From positions 593,628 through 657,627 of the forward strand of contig MNCI01022074.1 of the NCBI GenBank assembly GCA_015680685.1: DNA of 64,000 nucleotides, read 5' to 3'. Source of the DNA: Gnetum montanum (lineage: Eukaryota; Streptophyta; Gnetopsida; Gnetales; Gnetaceae). Below the pieces are notes generated by a model. The model ran no database searches and had not been told where the DNA came from. It saw nothing but the letters and a program-made list of their open reading frames with translations. Positions within the stretch are counted from its first letter, which is position 1; every line of letters begins with the position of its first letter. Of the stretch, positions 9,861 to 20,791 are shown piece after piece. The position numbers and the translations under genes are program-made.

Positions 9861-12017
9861 CTACAATCCACAAGGGTTTGAAATTATTAGAGTGTTCATA
9901 TCAATTCTTAGTAGTTTTCTACCTTGCTCATACTCTTGGTTAGATCAAGTTCCTATTATGCTAGGATTGCAAAGTTAGAAAAATATTTTAAAAGGAACTC
10001 CTTAGGTGTTAGCTCTTATGGTTAATTATGATCTTTGATCATTTCCTTGCATATTATGGTCTAAAATGACTGTTATGATCTATTAGGAGTATTATCTAAG
10101 TCTTTTTGTCCTTAGTTTGATTGATTAACTTTAATATTCTTGTCATTCCTTTGTACTTATCCTTTATAGTATCTTCCATGTGTTAGAAATTTTTGGCTCA
10201 ATTTTTCTATAATATCACACAATGCACACCCCCTCCCCCCAATGACTATGTTGAGCACTCTAAGATGAACAAGATTCAAGAATTCTAAAAATCAGAGCTA
10301 CAAGGGTGAAGTTATGCTCTTTGGAAGGTAGTGTGCCAGGGCTCTAAGATAAAAAGCTACAAAAAGACCTTTGGTGCAAAATGAAGATCTAAAAATTTTA
10401 CTAACTTCCCATACATATATATAGTATTTTTATTAGTGTGACATCATAGATCATACATCATAGATACAACATCGTAAATGCCTACAACATCATCACCATT
10501 AAACATTTTAAATTTTTCATTGATTTTTCTTGGAAAATATGAGTAAAATGGAATAGCTGGAAGATGTAAAGCTTGTCTAAAGGGTTATGGGCCATGAATG
10601 ATGCACATTTTTCAAAACTTTGATGTTCAAAGTTCATAAGGAATTTTGGGCAATGAAAGTTTATTGAATGAATAGGAATCTGGTAATGAAATATGGATAG
10701 ATTATTAGATGGTAAGGGAAGTATTTATTGATTTTTGATTATTCTAGAAGGCATAAGATGATGTGGAATTTCTTTCCAAGCATGAAATACATGAGTTATA
10801 TAGGTGGGTCCTCCCCAAAGTAGGCTCCAATTTTTAGTGTCCTTGTATAACCACACCTAAAAGTATCCTTAGGCACTTCGGGAGTTGAATGTAAGATATA
10901 CCTTTCTAGTAAAGCACACATGTTAGTATTACTATATATTGGAAAAATAACACTATATTACAGAAAACCATAAGTTATGATAAAATATACAGTAAGCTGA
11001 CATGGACTATAGAAGGGATTATTGAAAATGGAATGTGAGGTGTCTTACCATAGGCATAATGAATTCTAGTGTATAAGTATAATTAAGGTAATCATTAGCC
11101 CTTATTTCCAAGATCCAAATCATTTTCTAGTGACATAACATTATGTCATCTTTATAAATCATAATCATAAGACTACCATTGTTGTAAGTAGTATTACCAC
11201 TTGGTGTGTTGTCCAAGGGAAGAGTTTATTCATTGCACTTCTTTTTTCTTGAGATTCCTGAGAAGCTACCTACCTTTAGGCATGGATAACATGTTTTTTT
11301 AGTGTCACTCCTAGAAATTTATTCTGTGCATGTATTTTATTTTATTTTTTCCTTTTTCAAACTTACCACAAGACTACCTTCAAGCATGGGTAACATGTCT
11401 TTCCAGTGACATGGTAAGGTAGCCCTTATTGTACTCTTATTCCCATTTTTTGTTAAATCTACAAGGATAGAATACATCCTTAGAAATAAGATAGAACTGA
11501 CAGTAGTAATCTAAGAAAATCCACAAATCCCCTTAAGGTCACACCCTGTGCATTTCCTCTTAGTTCTTCACTTTTTTGTCCATGCATAATGATCAAAGGT
11601 TTATTCTTAGTTTTATTATGAAAATAATATCATTATGGGCATGGTAATAACATCTTATTATTGGAATGGATGGATGGATGTGGTGGTCTCACTATATAAT
11701 AATCAATCCCTTATGATGTGATAACATAGAAAAATCTTCACCTTGCTGGAACTACATCTTGCCTTATTTGGTGTGTTCTATTAATAGTTGATAAAAATAT
11801 GTACAAGTAAAATACTAATAATGTGCAAAAATTATGAAAGATATCAAGAATGAAAAAGGTAAAAATAATGAAAAATTATCAAAGAATTATAAAATATCAA
11901 AAAATTAAGAAATTAGTAAGAAATTAAAAAATATAGAAAAAAGAAAAACATATCAAGAAAGGTAAAAAAGTGATAAGAAAATGAAAATTCAGAAAGGTAC
12001 CTACGTGTCTTGATGGA
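9861..12017 (-). other. Gy1 post-pol non-coding spacer
   Basis: No sustained reading frame. It contains an A-rich tract on the plus strand at about 11800-12000 (T-rich in element sense), as in Gy2 and Gy3, and a purine box GGGGGGAGGGGG on the minus strand near 10229-10240. A conserved block around 10811-10925 is shared with all sister elements. This matches the non-coding region between integrase and the accessory ORF. Confidence 0.7.
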
Positions 12018-12030
12018 CACCCCCATGACT
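12018..12030 (-). promoter_or_regulatory. Gy1 internal polypurine-like box
   Basis: Minus strand AGTCATGGGGGTG, just past the end of the pol frame. Equivalent boxes sit at 21811-21830 (Gy4), 35855-35870 (Gy2) and 54455-54470 (Gy3). It is identical in core to the terminal polypurine tract of this family. Confidence 0.55.
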
Positions 12031-12143
12031 ATGACTAGGATCAGTTAACCGAAAGAGTGAATAAGTTTAGGACACTTGGATAGACTAGGTAGAATCCTTG
12101 AAAAAGTTGGGATATTCATGATAAGGTTTGACCCACTAGATGT

Positions 12144-13200
12144 TTATAAAGATAAGATTATGTGAGCTAGATGGATGATGAATATGCATAGTACCCAATG
12201 GGTAAGTTTCTTGGATGATGTATGACCCTTCACAAAGTATTTGAAATTTAGTCTTTTGTTGGATATGATTGGGATTATAATAAAGAACCTTATCACTTGG
12301 TTGGATAAACACTTGTCATATTCTTGCATCGTGCCTATGCTTATAGTATTTCTTGTGTATCTCATTGCTCATAAGTGCTACAAACCTATTTTCATCTAGT
12401 ATATTAAGATTCATGGGGTACTCTCTCTAGGCTAAGCTCAAGTTTAGATCAATTTGGATAGTAGTATCAAGAGTGTGAAGCTCTACCTTGATTCATAGCA
12501 TGGGTAACTTTCCATAAACTAGCTCATAGGGTGAATATCCTATAGGTAATTTCCAGGTTATTCTATAGGCCCATAGAGCATCATTAATCTTAGTGCTCGA
12601 ATCCTTTCTAAACCTACTAACCATCCTAGTTAAAATTCTAGTAATTTCATGGTTAGTAACTTTAGCTTGACCATTGGCTTGGGGATGGTATGGTGTGGTT
12701 AGTTTATGGTTCATCCCAAGTTTTTGCATGAGCTTTCTAAAGGTAGCACCAGTAAAATGAGTTCCATTATTTGATATAAGAATTCTTAGTACTCCAGATC
12801 AATTCACCACATGTTGTTGAAAGAACTTGGTAGCTATCTTACCTATAAAATATTTGATTGTTGTTGCCTCTACTCACTTCTTACAATAATCCATAGCCAC
12901 TATTATGTATTCTTTCCCATTTGACATTGGTGTGATGGGTCCCATAAAAAATTCTCCATATATCAAATGACTTTAGTGGTTGTATTCATTATTGCAACCC
13001 TTCGTTCTTGGCTGTAATTCCTCCATATTTCTAGCATCTCTCACAAGATTTTGTAAATTTATGAGCATCTCGAAACAAGGTAGGCCAGAAGTAGCCTTCC
13101 ATCATCAATTTTTATGCCATCTTATGTCCTACATAGTGTCTACCACACAGGCATTCATGAGCATCTTGTAGGATCTATTATTGAATACATTCTAGTATAC
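12144..13200 (-). pseudogene. Gy1 integrase remnant
   Basis: Minus-strand blocks include the zinc-finger end S-C-E-R-C-like (about 13060) with G-G-I-T-A-K-N. The open part at 12493-12729 has T-T-P-Y-H-P-Q-A-N-G-Q-A, the N-H-E-I region carrying the catalytic Glu, and W-A-Y-R-I-T-W-K then Y-S-P-Y-E-L-V-Y-G-K. A G-P-Y-I-I-like C-terminal module follows down to about 12144. Several stops and a frame change lie between the zinc finger and the core. Confidence 0.87.
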
Positions 13201-13479
13201 ACCATCTAACTAATCCATTAGCACAAATCTTGTAAAGGTTCCTGTTAATTTCCATATATCTCTTAATGCTGTGAAGAAATTATTCCTTTTGTTTCTTGCT
13301 CCACTCAGTAGGAAGCTCTTGAGTTGTTAAATAAGTCATATAATCATCTGTCCATGGCTTTGCTATTAAGTCTATAGCTATTACTATCTTAGTAAATAAT
13401 TGTCATGAGGGAATTGGTCTAAAAATGATTTTGTATGGTGTTGGAAATCCCATCTCAGTCTTGACAAGTGATTAGCTAC

Positions 13480-14720
13480 AACATTCTCCATGCCCTTCTT
13501 GTCGATCATATTTATGTAAAATTCTTGCAAAATAACAAGTCATCGAATCACCCTAGGACTGACCACTAGTTTGTTCATAAGAAATCAAATTACATTGTAA
13601 TTAGTATGAACATATATTGGATATCCAAGCAAAAATGTCAAAATTTTTTGAGTGCATACACCACCACCATTAGCTATTTTTATGTTGTTTTGTAATTTAG
13701 TTGTGCTTCAATGATGCCTCTACTAGCACAATGAATATAGTATGGCCTCTTTTGGTCATCTAGCTATGCTAGTACTACACCAAGCACATAGTTTGAAGCA
13801 TCTATCATAATATGAAAAGGCTTGGACCAATCTAGAGCTTGAAGGATTGGTGTCTCAATTAGTTTCTATTTCAAGGATTCAAATGCCTTTTCACAAGATT
13901 TTATCCATTCAAATGGTGCATCCTTCTTAGTTAGCTCTACTAGCAGTTTTGTGATCTTTGAAAAATTCTCTATGAATCTCCTATAGTATCCCATGTCACC
14001 TAATAATGATTAGACATCTTTAACTATTTATGGCCTTTGGGTGATATTTTATATGACTCTTATTTTTTTAGGATCCACCTCTATTCCATTCTACAAAATT
14101 TTAAGTCCTAATATGATTTCATCCTGGACCATGAGATGGATTTTTTGCTAATTGAGCTTTAGATTTGTCTCTACATACCTCTTTAATACCTACTCTAGAC
14201 AATCTAGTGCTATTTAAAATCTAGTCCATATGCTGAAAAATCATCCATAAAAACTTCAACATCATTGCCTATCTATTTTTAAAATTTACTAAGTACAAGC
14301 CTCTAGAAGGTGGCAGGCACAATGCAAAGACTGAAAGGCATCTGCTTATAGGAAAACATTCTCCATGGACTAGTGAACATTGTATTCTCTTAGTCCTTAG
14401 GCATAATGCAAATCTAGTTATATCTATTATACCCATCCAGAAAACTATAATATTCATGTCCTACAATATTATCCAACACTTGATCAACAAACAGCAAGGG
14501 AAAATGATCCTTGAATGTAGTAGAGTTCAACAATCAAAAATCTATGCACACACTCCACTTTCCCCCCTTCTTTGAAACTATAACTAAAGGACTGACCCAT
14601 TCACTATCCATAATGGGATAATGAATCCTACCATTAGCAAATTTTCCAATTCTTTCTTGAATACCTCATTAAGCCTTAGAGCCTTCTTTGCAATTGTCAT
14701 AGTGGTTTTACCACTGGATA
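13480..14720 (-). pseudogene. Gy1 reverse transcriptase and RNase H remnant
   Basis: The RT catalytic box reads F-M-D-D-F-S-A-Y-G on the minus strand at 14225-14255 with both aspartates kept. Upstream are G-F-I-I-P-like and D-C-x-T-L-L-H-S blocks (about 14650-14500). The RNase H part (about 13850-13480) includes the S-N-Y-A-L-G-A-like segment, Y-N-V-I-x-F-L-M-N-K and N-V-V-A-N-H-L-S-R. Stops and frameshifts occur throughout. Confidence 0.87.
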
Positions 14721-15199
14721 AGTATATATATAATGTTAAGAAATTCTAGGATCAATGCCAGTGATCTCATCATAAGACTATTCAAACATTGTTCACCATT
14801 TTTTGGCTAGTTCCAACAACCTTCTCTTTTATTCTTTATTAAAGTTGGCATTAATTATGACCATCTTCTTATTATTTAAAAAATCATATTCTAGGGCTAT
14901 CGGTAGGGCTTTCAATTCTAACGGTTCTAGTTTTATAGTGTCTAGGATCTCTAGTTATTCCCAATCTATCTCTTCTTCTTAACATACTTGTTGATAGAGG
15001 TGTCTTTTTCTTAAGTGCTCAAGTTTATCAATTTCCTCTACATAGGCACTTATAATCTAGTTAGTAGGTTCCATGCATTTGTTTGACTTAGTTTTTGCAT
15101 TTGTAATCAATCATTGGGTGTCTTCTTGTTGAGTGGTTGTTGCATATAGACATTTTTTCATACACAGCTCCTTTATACATCTTTTTCATGCTATGTTCT

Positions 15200-15640
15200 T
15201 TTCTTGTTTAATATTCTTTGCACCTAATTACACCCATTATTATTGTATGTAATACATGGAACTCTGCATCTTTGAATAATACCAGTTTCATCTTCCTCGG
15301 AGATTTACAATGACAAGTCTCTAATCCTAAGCTTGACATCTATAGTGATAAGACAAGCCCTTCCCATTATGATAGGGAACTCTTCCTTATTTTGACTTAC
15401 ATGAATGACTCAAAAATTAGTAGGGTAGGAATGGTGGTGATTACATTATCCACTTGTCCTAGTGGAATTGTGATTGACTGGTCTAAAAGCTCTAGCCAAA
15501 TGTTTCTCTTCTTCAATGATGATAAATTCTAGGCTTGATACATGTCTTGCAATATCATATTCACTCCTGATCCAAAATCAACTATAGCCATGTACAATTT
15601 TTTTCCTGCTACTTGAAGGTATACCAAGGAACTTCCTAGT
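15200..15640 (-). pseudogene. Gy1 aspartic protease region, decayed
   Basis: Minus-strand A-I-V-D-F-G-S-G-V-N-M-I at about 15590-15550 corresponds to L-L-D-S-G-S-x-V of Gy4. The serine/threonine of the D-S/T-G active site is therefore phenylalanine here. It is followed by the W-L-E-L-L-D-Q-S-I-T-I-P-L-G segment that all sister copies share. Confidence 0.78.
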
Positions 15641-15699
15641 TCTATTCATTTTCGAGGAAGTGCTACTGCATTAATCCAATGGGTAATGGTTTGGGTTAG

Positions 15700-18234
15700 C
15701 ATGACAATTGTTATATTTACATTATACGATGATGAGAGCTTGTCATTTCTCAAAGGATTAGACATGGATGAAGTGGAAGTAGATGTGCTCCCAATCCTTT
15801 GAACCCTCTCTAAATTTGTTTAGAAGAATGGTCATTTCTTGGAATGTGGTTCATTTATGGTTGCTTCCTCCTACATGTTGACTACCCTAGTTGCACTCTT
15901 TTGTTGGGATCATGATGGAATTTCCCCTTGTACTATAGGTGGTGGAATTAGTGGTAAAGGATTAGGATGTTAACTTAATGAACTAATTGCTTGTGGATGC
16001 ACATATGGATTAGGATCCACACTTGAAGGTGTTGATCTGTGACATTTCGGTGGATGGTATTGAGAAGTTTGAGCTGCAACATTTTCAAGAGAAATCGAAC
16101 ACTAAACATAGTATCCATACACTTCCAATTACCTATATTGGTACTATTTTCATGGTGGTAGCATTGCCTACGATTGTGATTGCTGCCACTAGTGGTGGTA
16201 CTACTCTTGTGGCTATGGATAGGCTCCATTGGGGTAGTATGCTAGTTGGAAGATTTGCCAATAGTTACCTTAAAGGTAAGGTAACTATTTGGGCAATTAC
16301 TTCTTAATGAACCTAGGATTGAGTGCATATGGTCCTATTTCTTGTAAATGTTCCATTACAAGACAACATCCCTTGGGATGTTCATATTGGCACACTGCAC
16401 ATCCTTCCTTGTCTTTTGAGGTTGTATTTGAACATTTGACCACTAAAATCACTTTTCCTTTCTATCTAAAATCTCTTTTCTTCTTTTTATCCTTTCCTTT
16501 GCTAAAGGTATGCTTAGTTCTTTCCTCCACAATCTTTAAAGCTATTATGAAATTTTTTTGTTCACCAAATCCCACATCTTTTCTACCTTGGCTACTATAT
16601 CAATAATAAACTTCTAAATAGGTAGTTTCTTCTTTTGTATTACCTCATCCAAGGTTTCTTCTTCTTGTTGATCACAAATTCCTACATTCCTCTTTTGGAT
16701 AGATGGATCTCTATTATACTCTTCAACTCATTCTATCTTCTTTAACTCACCTTCTTCCTTTTCCACTTGATCAATAAGTCTTTGAATTTGATGGGTAGCC
16801 TCTGATAACTTGCCTAAATCCCAAGGATCTCTTTGGTATTTTTTTTTTAGCCCATCAACAATATACCTAAGCTACTCCCTTTGGGAAAATCTATTGCCTG
16901 GGCACCTATGAAGAAGTGAATAATATCTATCCATCATTACATTAATGGATTCATGGATGCCTTACTTTAATCCCTAGATTTGTTCTCAAAGATTGGACAC
17001 CCAAGAGTAAGTTTGCTATTTATCATTGAAAACTTCTAGCATGGTACTCCATCTTCTAATTGATTTAGGTTCCAATGATCTATACCAACTTTCAGCCTCT
17101 TAAGCAAGTATCTTTGGGAACAAATTTAATTTTTGCTAGATACTTTCTATGTTCTATAGGGCACAAGCATCATGGAATGCTTGAAGGTGGTGTTGTGAAT
17201 CTGCATTATATCCATCCTCAAATCTAGGCATGTTGTTCATGCCTAACTTCTTAATGTCATTATCCCTTATGTGTCTAGTTGGTATGTAGATAGCTTCCCT
17301 TATATTTATCATGCTACGAGTGGCCAATAGGGGTTCTTCATAGTGATCAGGTTCATAGGATCTATTGTAATGGTGAACCCTTCTATGTTCATAATTCTTT
17401 CTTTCATCATGTCTAATCCTTTCTCTTCTCTAATCATAATCATCTTCATCACTATTAGAATTTCTTCGTTCATACTCATATTCCTCACCACCCCTTCATC
17501 TATCCCTATCATAGTCTCTGTATTGACATTATGCTCTATCAAACCATGTAGATGAGCATGAGAAGGTGGAGGAAGGAGTGGGAGAATAGTGCCAACTTGT
17601 TCTCCTTTGGTGACTCCTCGATTCATTTTCTTTTGGCTCATAAGAAGCTTTAGGCCTTAAGCTCTATTTTAGTCTTGAGTCTTTTGCATTTCTTGAAAGG
17701 TTCTTTCCAAGAGTTAAATTTAACTTTATGCTGACATGATCTTCACTGTGTATAACTCATTGTGAGAGTGGGATTTTTGAAGTTGATGAAATTTATCAAC
17801 TTTTAGTGAGGTATCTTTAATTTCTTTGAAGACAATTATCTAAGGATCTTTCTTTTCCTTTTCTTGTTCATGCTGAGCCTCCATAAGAGCATTCCTTTTT
17901 GCTTGGACCTCTGTTGGTTGGTATAACCTAGCCATGTTCTTTATGACTCAATATCATTCTTATTCATGACTTAGGTTGGCCTTCTTGAGGGCTACTTGAA
18001 ACATTAGTGGTATGAAGCACTTTAGTGGTAGGACTAAGTTATCCTACATGTTCCTCCATCTGAATTGTTCATCTTGATGAAGGATAAATGTAACATTAGG
18101 ATAATATGAATCATCATGAGCATATGAAACTCTTTTTTGCATTGGTGTACTCTAGTCTTTATCATCATGATTTCTGTCATAACTTCTCTGTAGTTCTTTG
18201 GTAGTGACATCTTTTATTTTTTTGTTGAAGCCAT
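15700..18234 (-). pseudogene. Gy1 gag remnant
   Basis: A likely start ATG lies at 18232-18234. Near 18115-18059 is Y-Y-P-N-V-T-F-I-L-H-Q-D-E-Q, the N-terminal block common to every gag here. Around 17310-16700 is the retrotransposon gag domain, with L-Q-A-F-H-D-A-C-A-L, E-A-E-S-W-Y-R-S-L-E-P-K-S-I-R-R-W and M-D-R-Y-Y-S-L-L-H-R-C-P-G. A decayed cysteine motif lies near 16370. The open block 17309-17641 is a methionine- and charge-rich linker. Multiple stops disrupt it. Confidence 0.85.
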
Positions 18235-18361
18235 AATATAGTTTTTATGCTTAACTTGTGTGTGTGTGTTAATTAGATTATTTAAGGATTATGAAAATTA
18301 ACTTTTTACTTCTTTACACAATGAACTTTGCAAAATCAATTACTCACCACACATTAACACA

Positions 18362-18380
18362 TCCTCAACAACAACACTAA
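18362..18380 (-). promoter_or_regulatory. Gy1 primer binding site, tRNA-Asp type, decayed
   Basis: Minus strand TTAGTGTTGTTGTTGAGGA abuts the 5' LTR and differs from the tRNA-Asp complement mainly by transitions. Confidence 0.7.
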
Positions 18381-18927
18381 TGATGAGCAGTGGAGAAATC
18401 CAACACCCAACCATACAAGTCACAAGTGTTTATGCATAAATTGATAATAATCCATAGATGTTCAATGTAGTTATGCTAGTAATTGAGTTGAAGTTTCAGA
18501 TTTTTGTCTTTTCACTTTAAGTTAGTGAAAGCTAAACATATGATTTAACTCGCAATGAGGCATATGATTAACTGATGTTGTTTGGCTTCTAAATTCTCCT
18601 AGAGTAAACATAGTGAAAAATATCTAAGTTTATTGTAATGGATAAAGCATAAACCTATTTTATCCAATTGTGAGGATAATTTTTCCTAATTCATCGGACA
18701 TGCATTAGGCTCATGTAATCATCACTAGGATTATCAAGTATTACACTACTAGGCAAACCAAATAATAATACTATTGGGATTACCAAACAATCACACTTAA
18801 CACTCAAAATTAGTAGTATCGATACCACTTACTATTAATAAGTAAAGATAAAGTTCTTGAGAAAGTAAGGTATTAAGCTAGTAAAACAGTGAAAATTATG
18901 TTAAATAAAGAAAAGAAACTAAGTGGA
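18381..18927 (-). repeat. Gy1 5' LTR, truncated
   Basis: Begins TGATGAGCAGTGG and aligns with 6070-6630. Similarity stops at about 18927, so the U3 with TATA and palindromes (about 320 bases in the other LTR) is missing. Confidence 0.85.
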
Positions 18928-19292
18928 AATAACAATGATATTTTCAAAATGCATACCACTATTCTATTTGCTTAGTTAAGAATAAAAATATTTTTATTTT
19001 ATTTGAACTAGTGTTTGTGGGTTCTATCCATGCATGTTAATGGGCAACCAAAACACTATAATCATAGATGATTATCATCATTCAAAATGAATGAACTAAT
19101 GTAATAAACATGCATGGTAATTAAGGAAGAGTGGAAACACTTTCGTGCAGAGGGCCTCAACTATTCTTTAATATTGGACATGAAACAAATAGATATTTTC
19201 TCATAGACAACTGACATCACAATGATACAACATGAAAACTTGTACCAATTTGACTTGTTTCTAGTGTTTTCAACACCAAATTTAGACTAGAC
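18928..19292. other. Unassigned sequence
   Basis: No LTR, gag or pol similarity seen. It probably predates the Gy4 insertion and continues at 25610. Confidence 0.45.
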
Positions 19293-19511
19293 ATGAAAGC
19301 TGAAATTCATGAATGTGCACTTAATAAAATTATTTCTAATAAAGCTTCATCAAATAAGAAGGATGATGATGGAGATGATGAAGATAAGAAGGATGATGAA
19401 GATGAATTGGACAAGGAATTCAACAAGTTCATTGCAGCCTTTAATAATCAACAATGCAATCCTGTAATAATACCAATAACAAAAACACACAGGATTGAAG
19501 ATTCCTCCATG
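19293..19511 (+). CDS. Acidic ORF fragment of unknown function, interrupted by Gy4
   Basis: An ATG-started frame of about 73 codons before the Gy4 target site holds a run of mixed Asp/Glu/Lys (K-K-D-D-D-G-D-D-E-D-K-K-D-D-E-D) followed by F-N-K-F-I-A-A-F-N-N-Q-Q. I do not recognise it. The frame runs on into the Gy4 LTR to 19598, which is an artefact of the insertion. It could be an exon or gag-like remnant, or chance coding in low-complexity DNA. Confidence 0.25.
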
Positions 19512-19516
19512 GCTGG
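19512..19516. repeat. Gy4 target-site duplication, left (GCTGG)
   Basis: Five bases before the TGATGA LTR terminus. The right partner at 25605-25609 is GCTAG, one mismatch, consistent with a G-to-A change since insertion. Confidence 0.7.
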
Positions 19517-20330
19517 TGATGAGTGGCTAGGTACCCCTACACTCAACCATATGAATACGAGCGTTTCACACGCAATCCAATCGAACTTCAGGGACTAAGT
19601 GCTTATGCACCTTAATGGAACACTTAGGGTTAAGCAATCATTGTCTTCCCAAACTTACTTGTATTATCATGGTTGTATGGTTAAGTAAGCTTGAGGTATA
19701 TGATTTTTATAACTTTTATCTTTTTGATGTCTTATGCTAATAAGGGGAAGGGAAAGAGAATGAAGTGACTAGCTTACATTAACTATTCATTAACTAAGTT
19801 CTAATTGTTCCTAACACTAGTATCCATTCCCACTTACCGTACACATCCTAAACTAGTGCAACACTACTAGAATTACCAAATACTAATCGTTACTGGGTTA
19901 CCAAGCGCTATATGCATGCTCGAAGTGGTCGTACTAAGTGTACTTAACTAAGAGGATTGAAGATTGAGAGAGGGATTAATTAACTAGGAAAGCATTAAAC
20001 ATTCAATAATAATTAATTACTAATTAGCTTAATTTGTATGCTGCAAGGTTTATCATAAAGTCTGTCTTTATTCCTCTACACAAATGTGTGCTCAGGTACA
20101 AATTGCTCAAATAAATATCCGTTCACTCTATGACTCCTACTACAGGCACACAAAAATTATTCTAACTCTGGAATGGTAAAACTGCAAGAGTTTGGCTAAG
20201 GGTCTAAGTCTAACTAACTTGAACAAAGGACATTGCCTCTTATTTACAGAAGATGAGGTAGGATGTGATATCGCATATGCGATATCGCGTGGCAGATGCG
20301 ATATTGCGTACGTGATATCGTGGCTCATCA
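19517..20330 (-). repeat. Gy4 3' LTR
   Basis: 814 bases from TGATGAGTGG to GGCTCATCA. Same family as the Gy3 LTR; it includes the GATATC palindrome cluster at 20258-20325. The TATA equivalent at 20241-20248 reads TGTAAATA on the minus strand, so it is decayed. Confidence 0.92.
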
Positions 20331-20341
20331 TACCCCCATGA
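20331..20341 (-). promoter_or_regulatory. Gy4 polypurine tract
   Basis: Minus strand TCATGGGGGTA directly before the 3' LTR, with CATTCAG and the AACTCGAGGACAAG block upstream as in Gy3. Confidence 0.85.
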
Positions 20342-20413
20342 CTGAATGAAAACTTGTCCTCGAGTTCCTTATAAAATATTAGGATAGTATGGGATTATTG
20401 ACTTGAATGACAA

Positions 20414-20791
20414 CTAATGGTGAATGGGATTATATGTGAATAGATCAACATTACAATACATGGAAACATTAGTGTTCATAACCACAAGAGTGAATAGTAT
20501 ACAAAATTGACATCCAACCTTATTTGGCAGCTGAGAGAGAAGAGAGAGAGAAAGAAAAGAAGAAGACATGTTGCTGCCGACGCCAAGATTGCACCTTCCA
20601 TTGTCCATCCATAACCACGCCATTAATCTTGTTCCTTGCACAATTGTTCCTGCACCAGTCCATCCTAAGTGTTTCCTCCAAGTCCAATCCATTACTGTAT
20701 GATTGCCATCTACACACACAACACAGTCACATATGAGCAAGGATAAGTAAATCACAATATAGTTGATACCTTGCCTCGGTGTAAGGTCCAT
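20414..20791 (-). CDS. Conserved short ORF upstream of the 3' LTR (Gy4 copy)
   Basis: 125 codons from ATG with no stop. The first 75 or so are strongly similar to the Gy3 ORF at 55708-56004: both start M-D-L-T-P-x-Q-G-I-N, then a hydrophobic I-V-I-Y-L-S-L-L-I-C-D-C-V-V, then V-D-G-N-H-T and W-R-K-H. The hydrophobic stretch of about 16 residues could be a membrane segment. No family recognised. Because neighbouring frames are also partly open, this may be conserved non-coding DNA rather than a protein. Confidence 0.35.
   Translation of the reverse strand: MDLTPRQGINYIVIYLSLLICDCVVCVDGNHTVMDWTWRKHLGWTGAGTIVQGTRLMAWLWMDNGRCNLGVGSNMSSSFLSLSLLSQLPNKVGCQFCILFTLVVMNTNVSMYCNVDLFTYNPIHH

Larger units (their letters stand above)
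6070..18927 (-). mobile_element. Gy1: degenerate Athila-like Ty3/gypsy element
   Basis: Minus-strand order from high to low coordinate: truncated 5' LTR, tRNA-Asp-type primer site, gag, protease, RT, RNase H, integrase, about 2.1 kb non-coding spacer, about 900-codon extra ORF, polypurine tract, 3' LTR. The two LTRs are clearly related but differ at many positions, indicating an old insertion. The 5' LTR loses similarity at about 18927, so no target duplication can be read. Confidence 0.93.

Noticed and set aside
16023-16606. Plus-strand open frames opposite Gy1 gag
   Set aside because: Gy1 gag on the minus strand explains this region by motif and order; the plus-strand frames are shadows.
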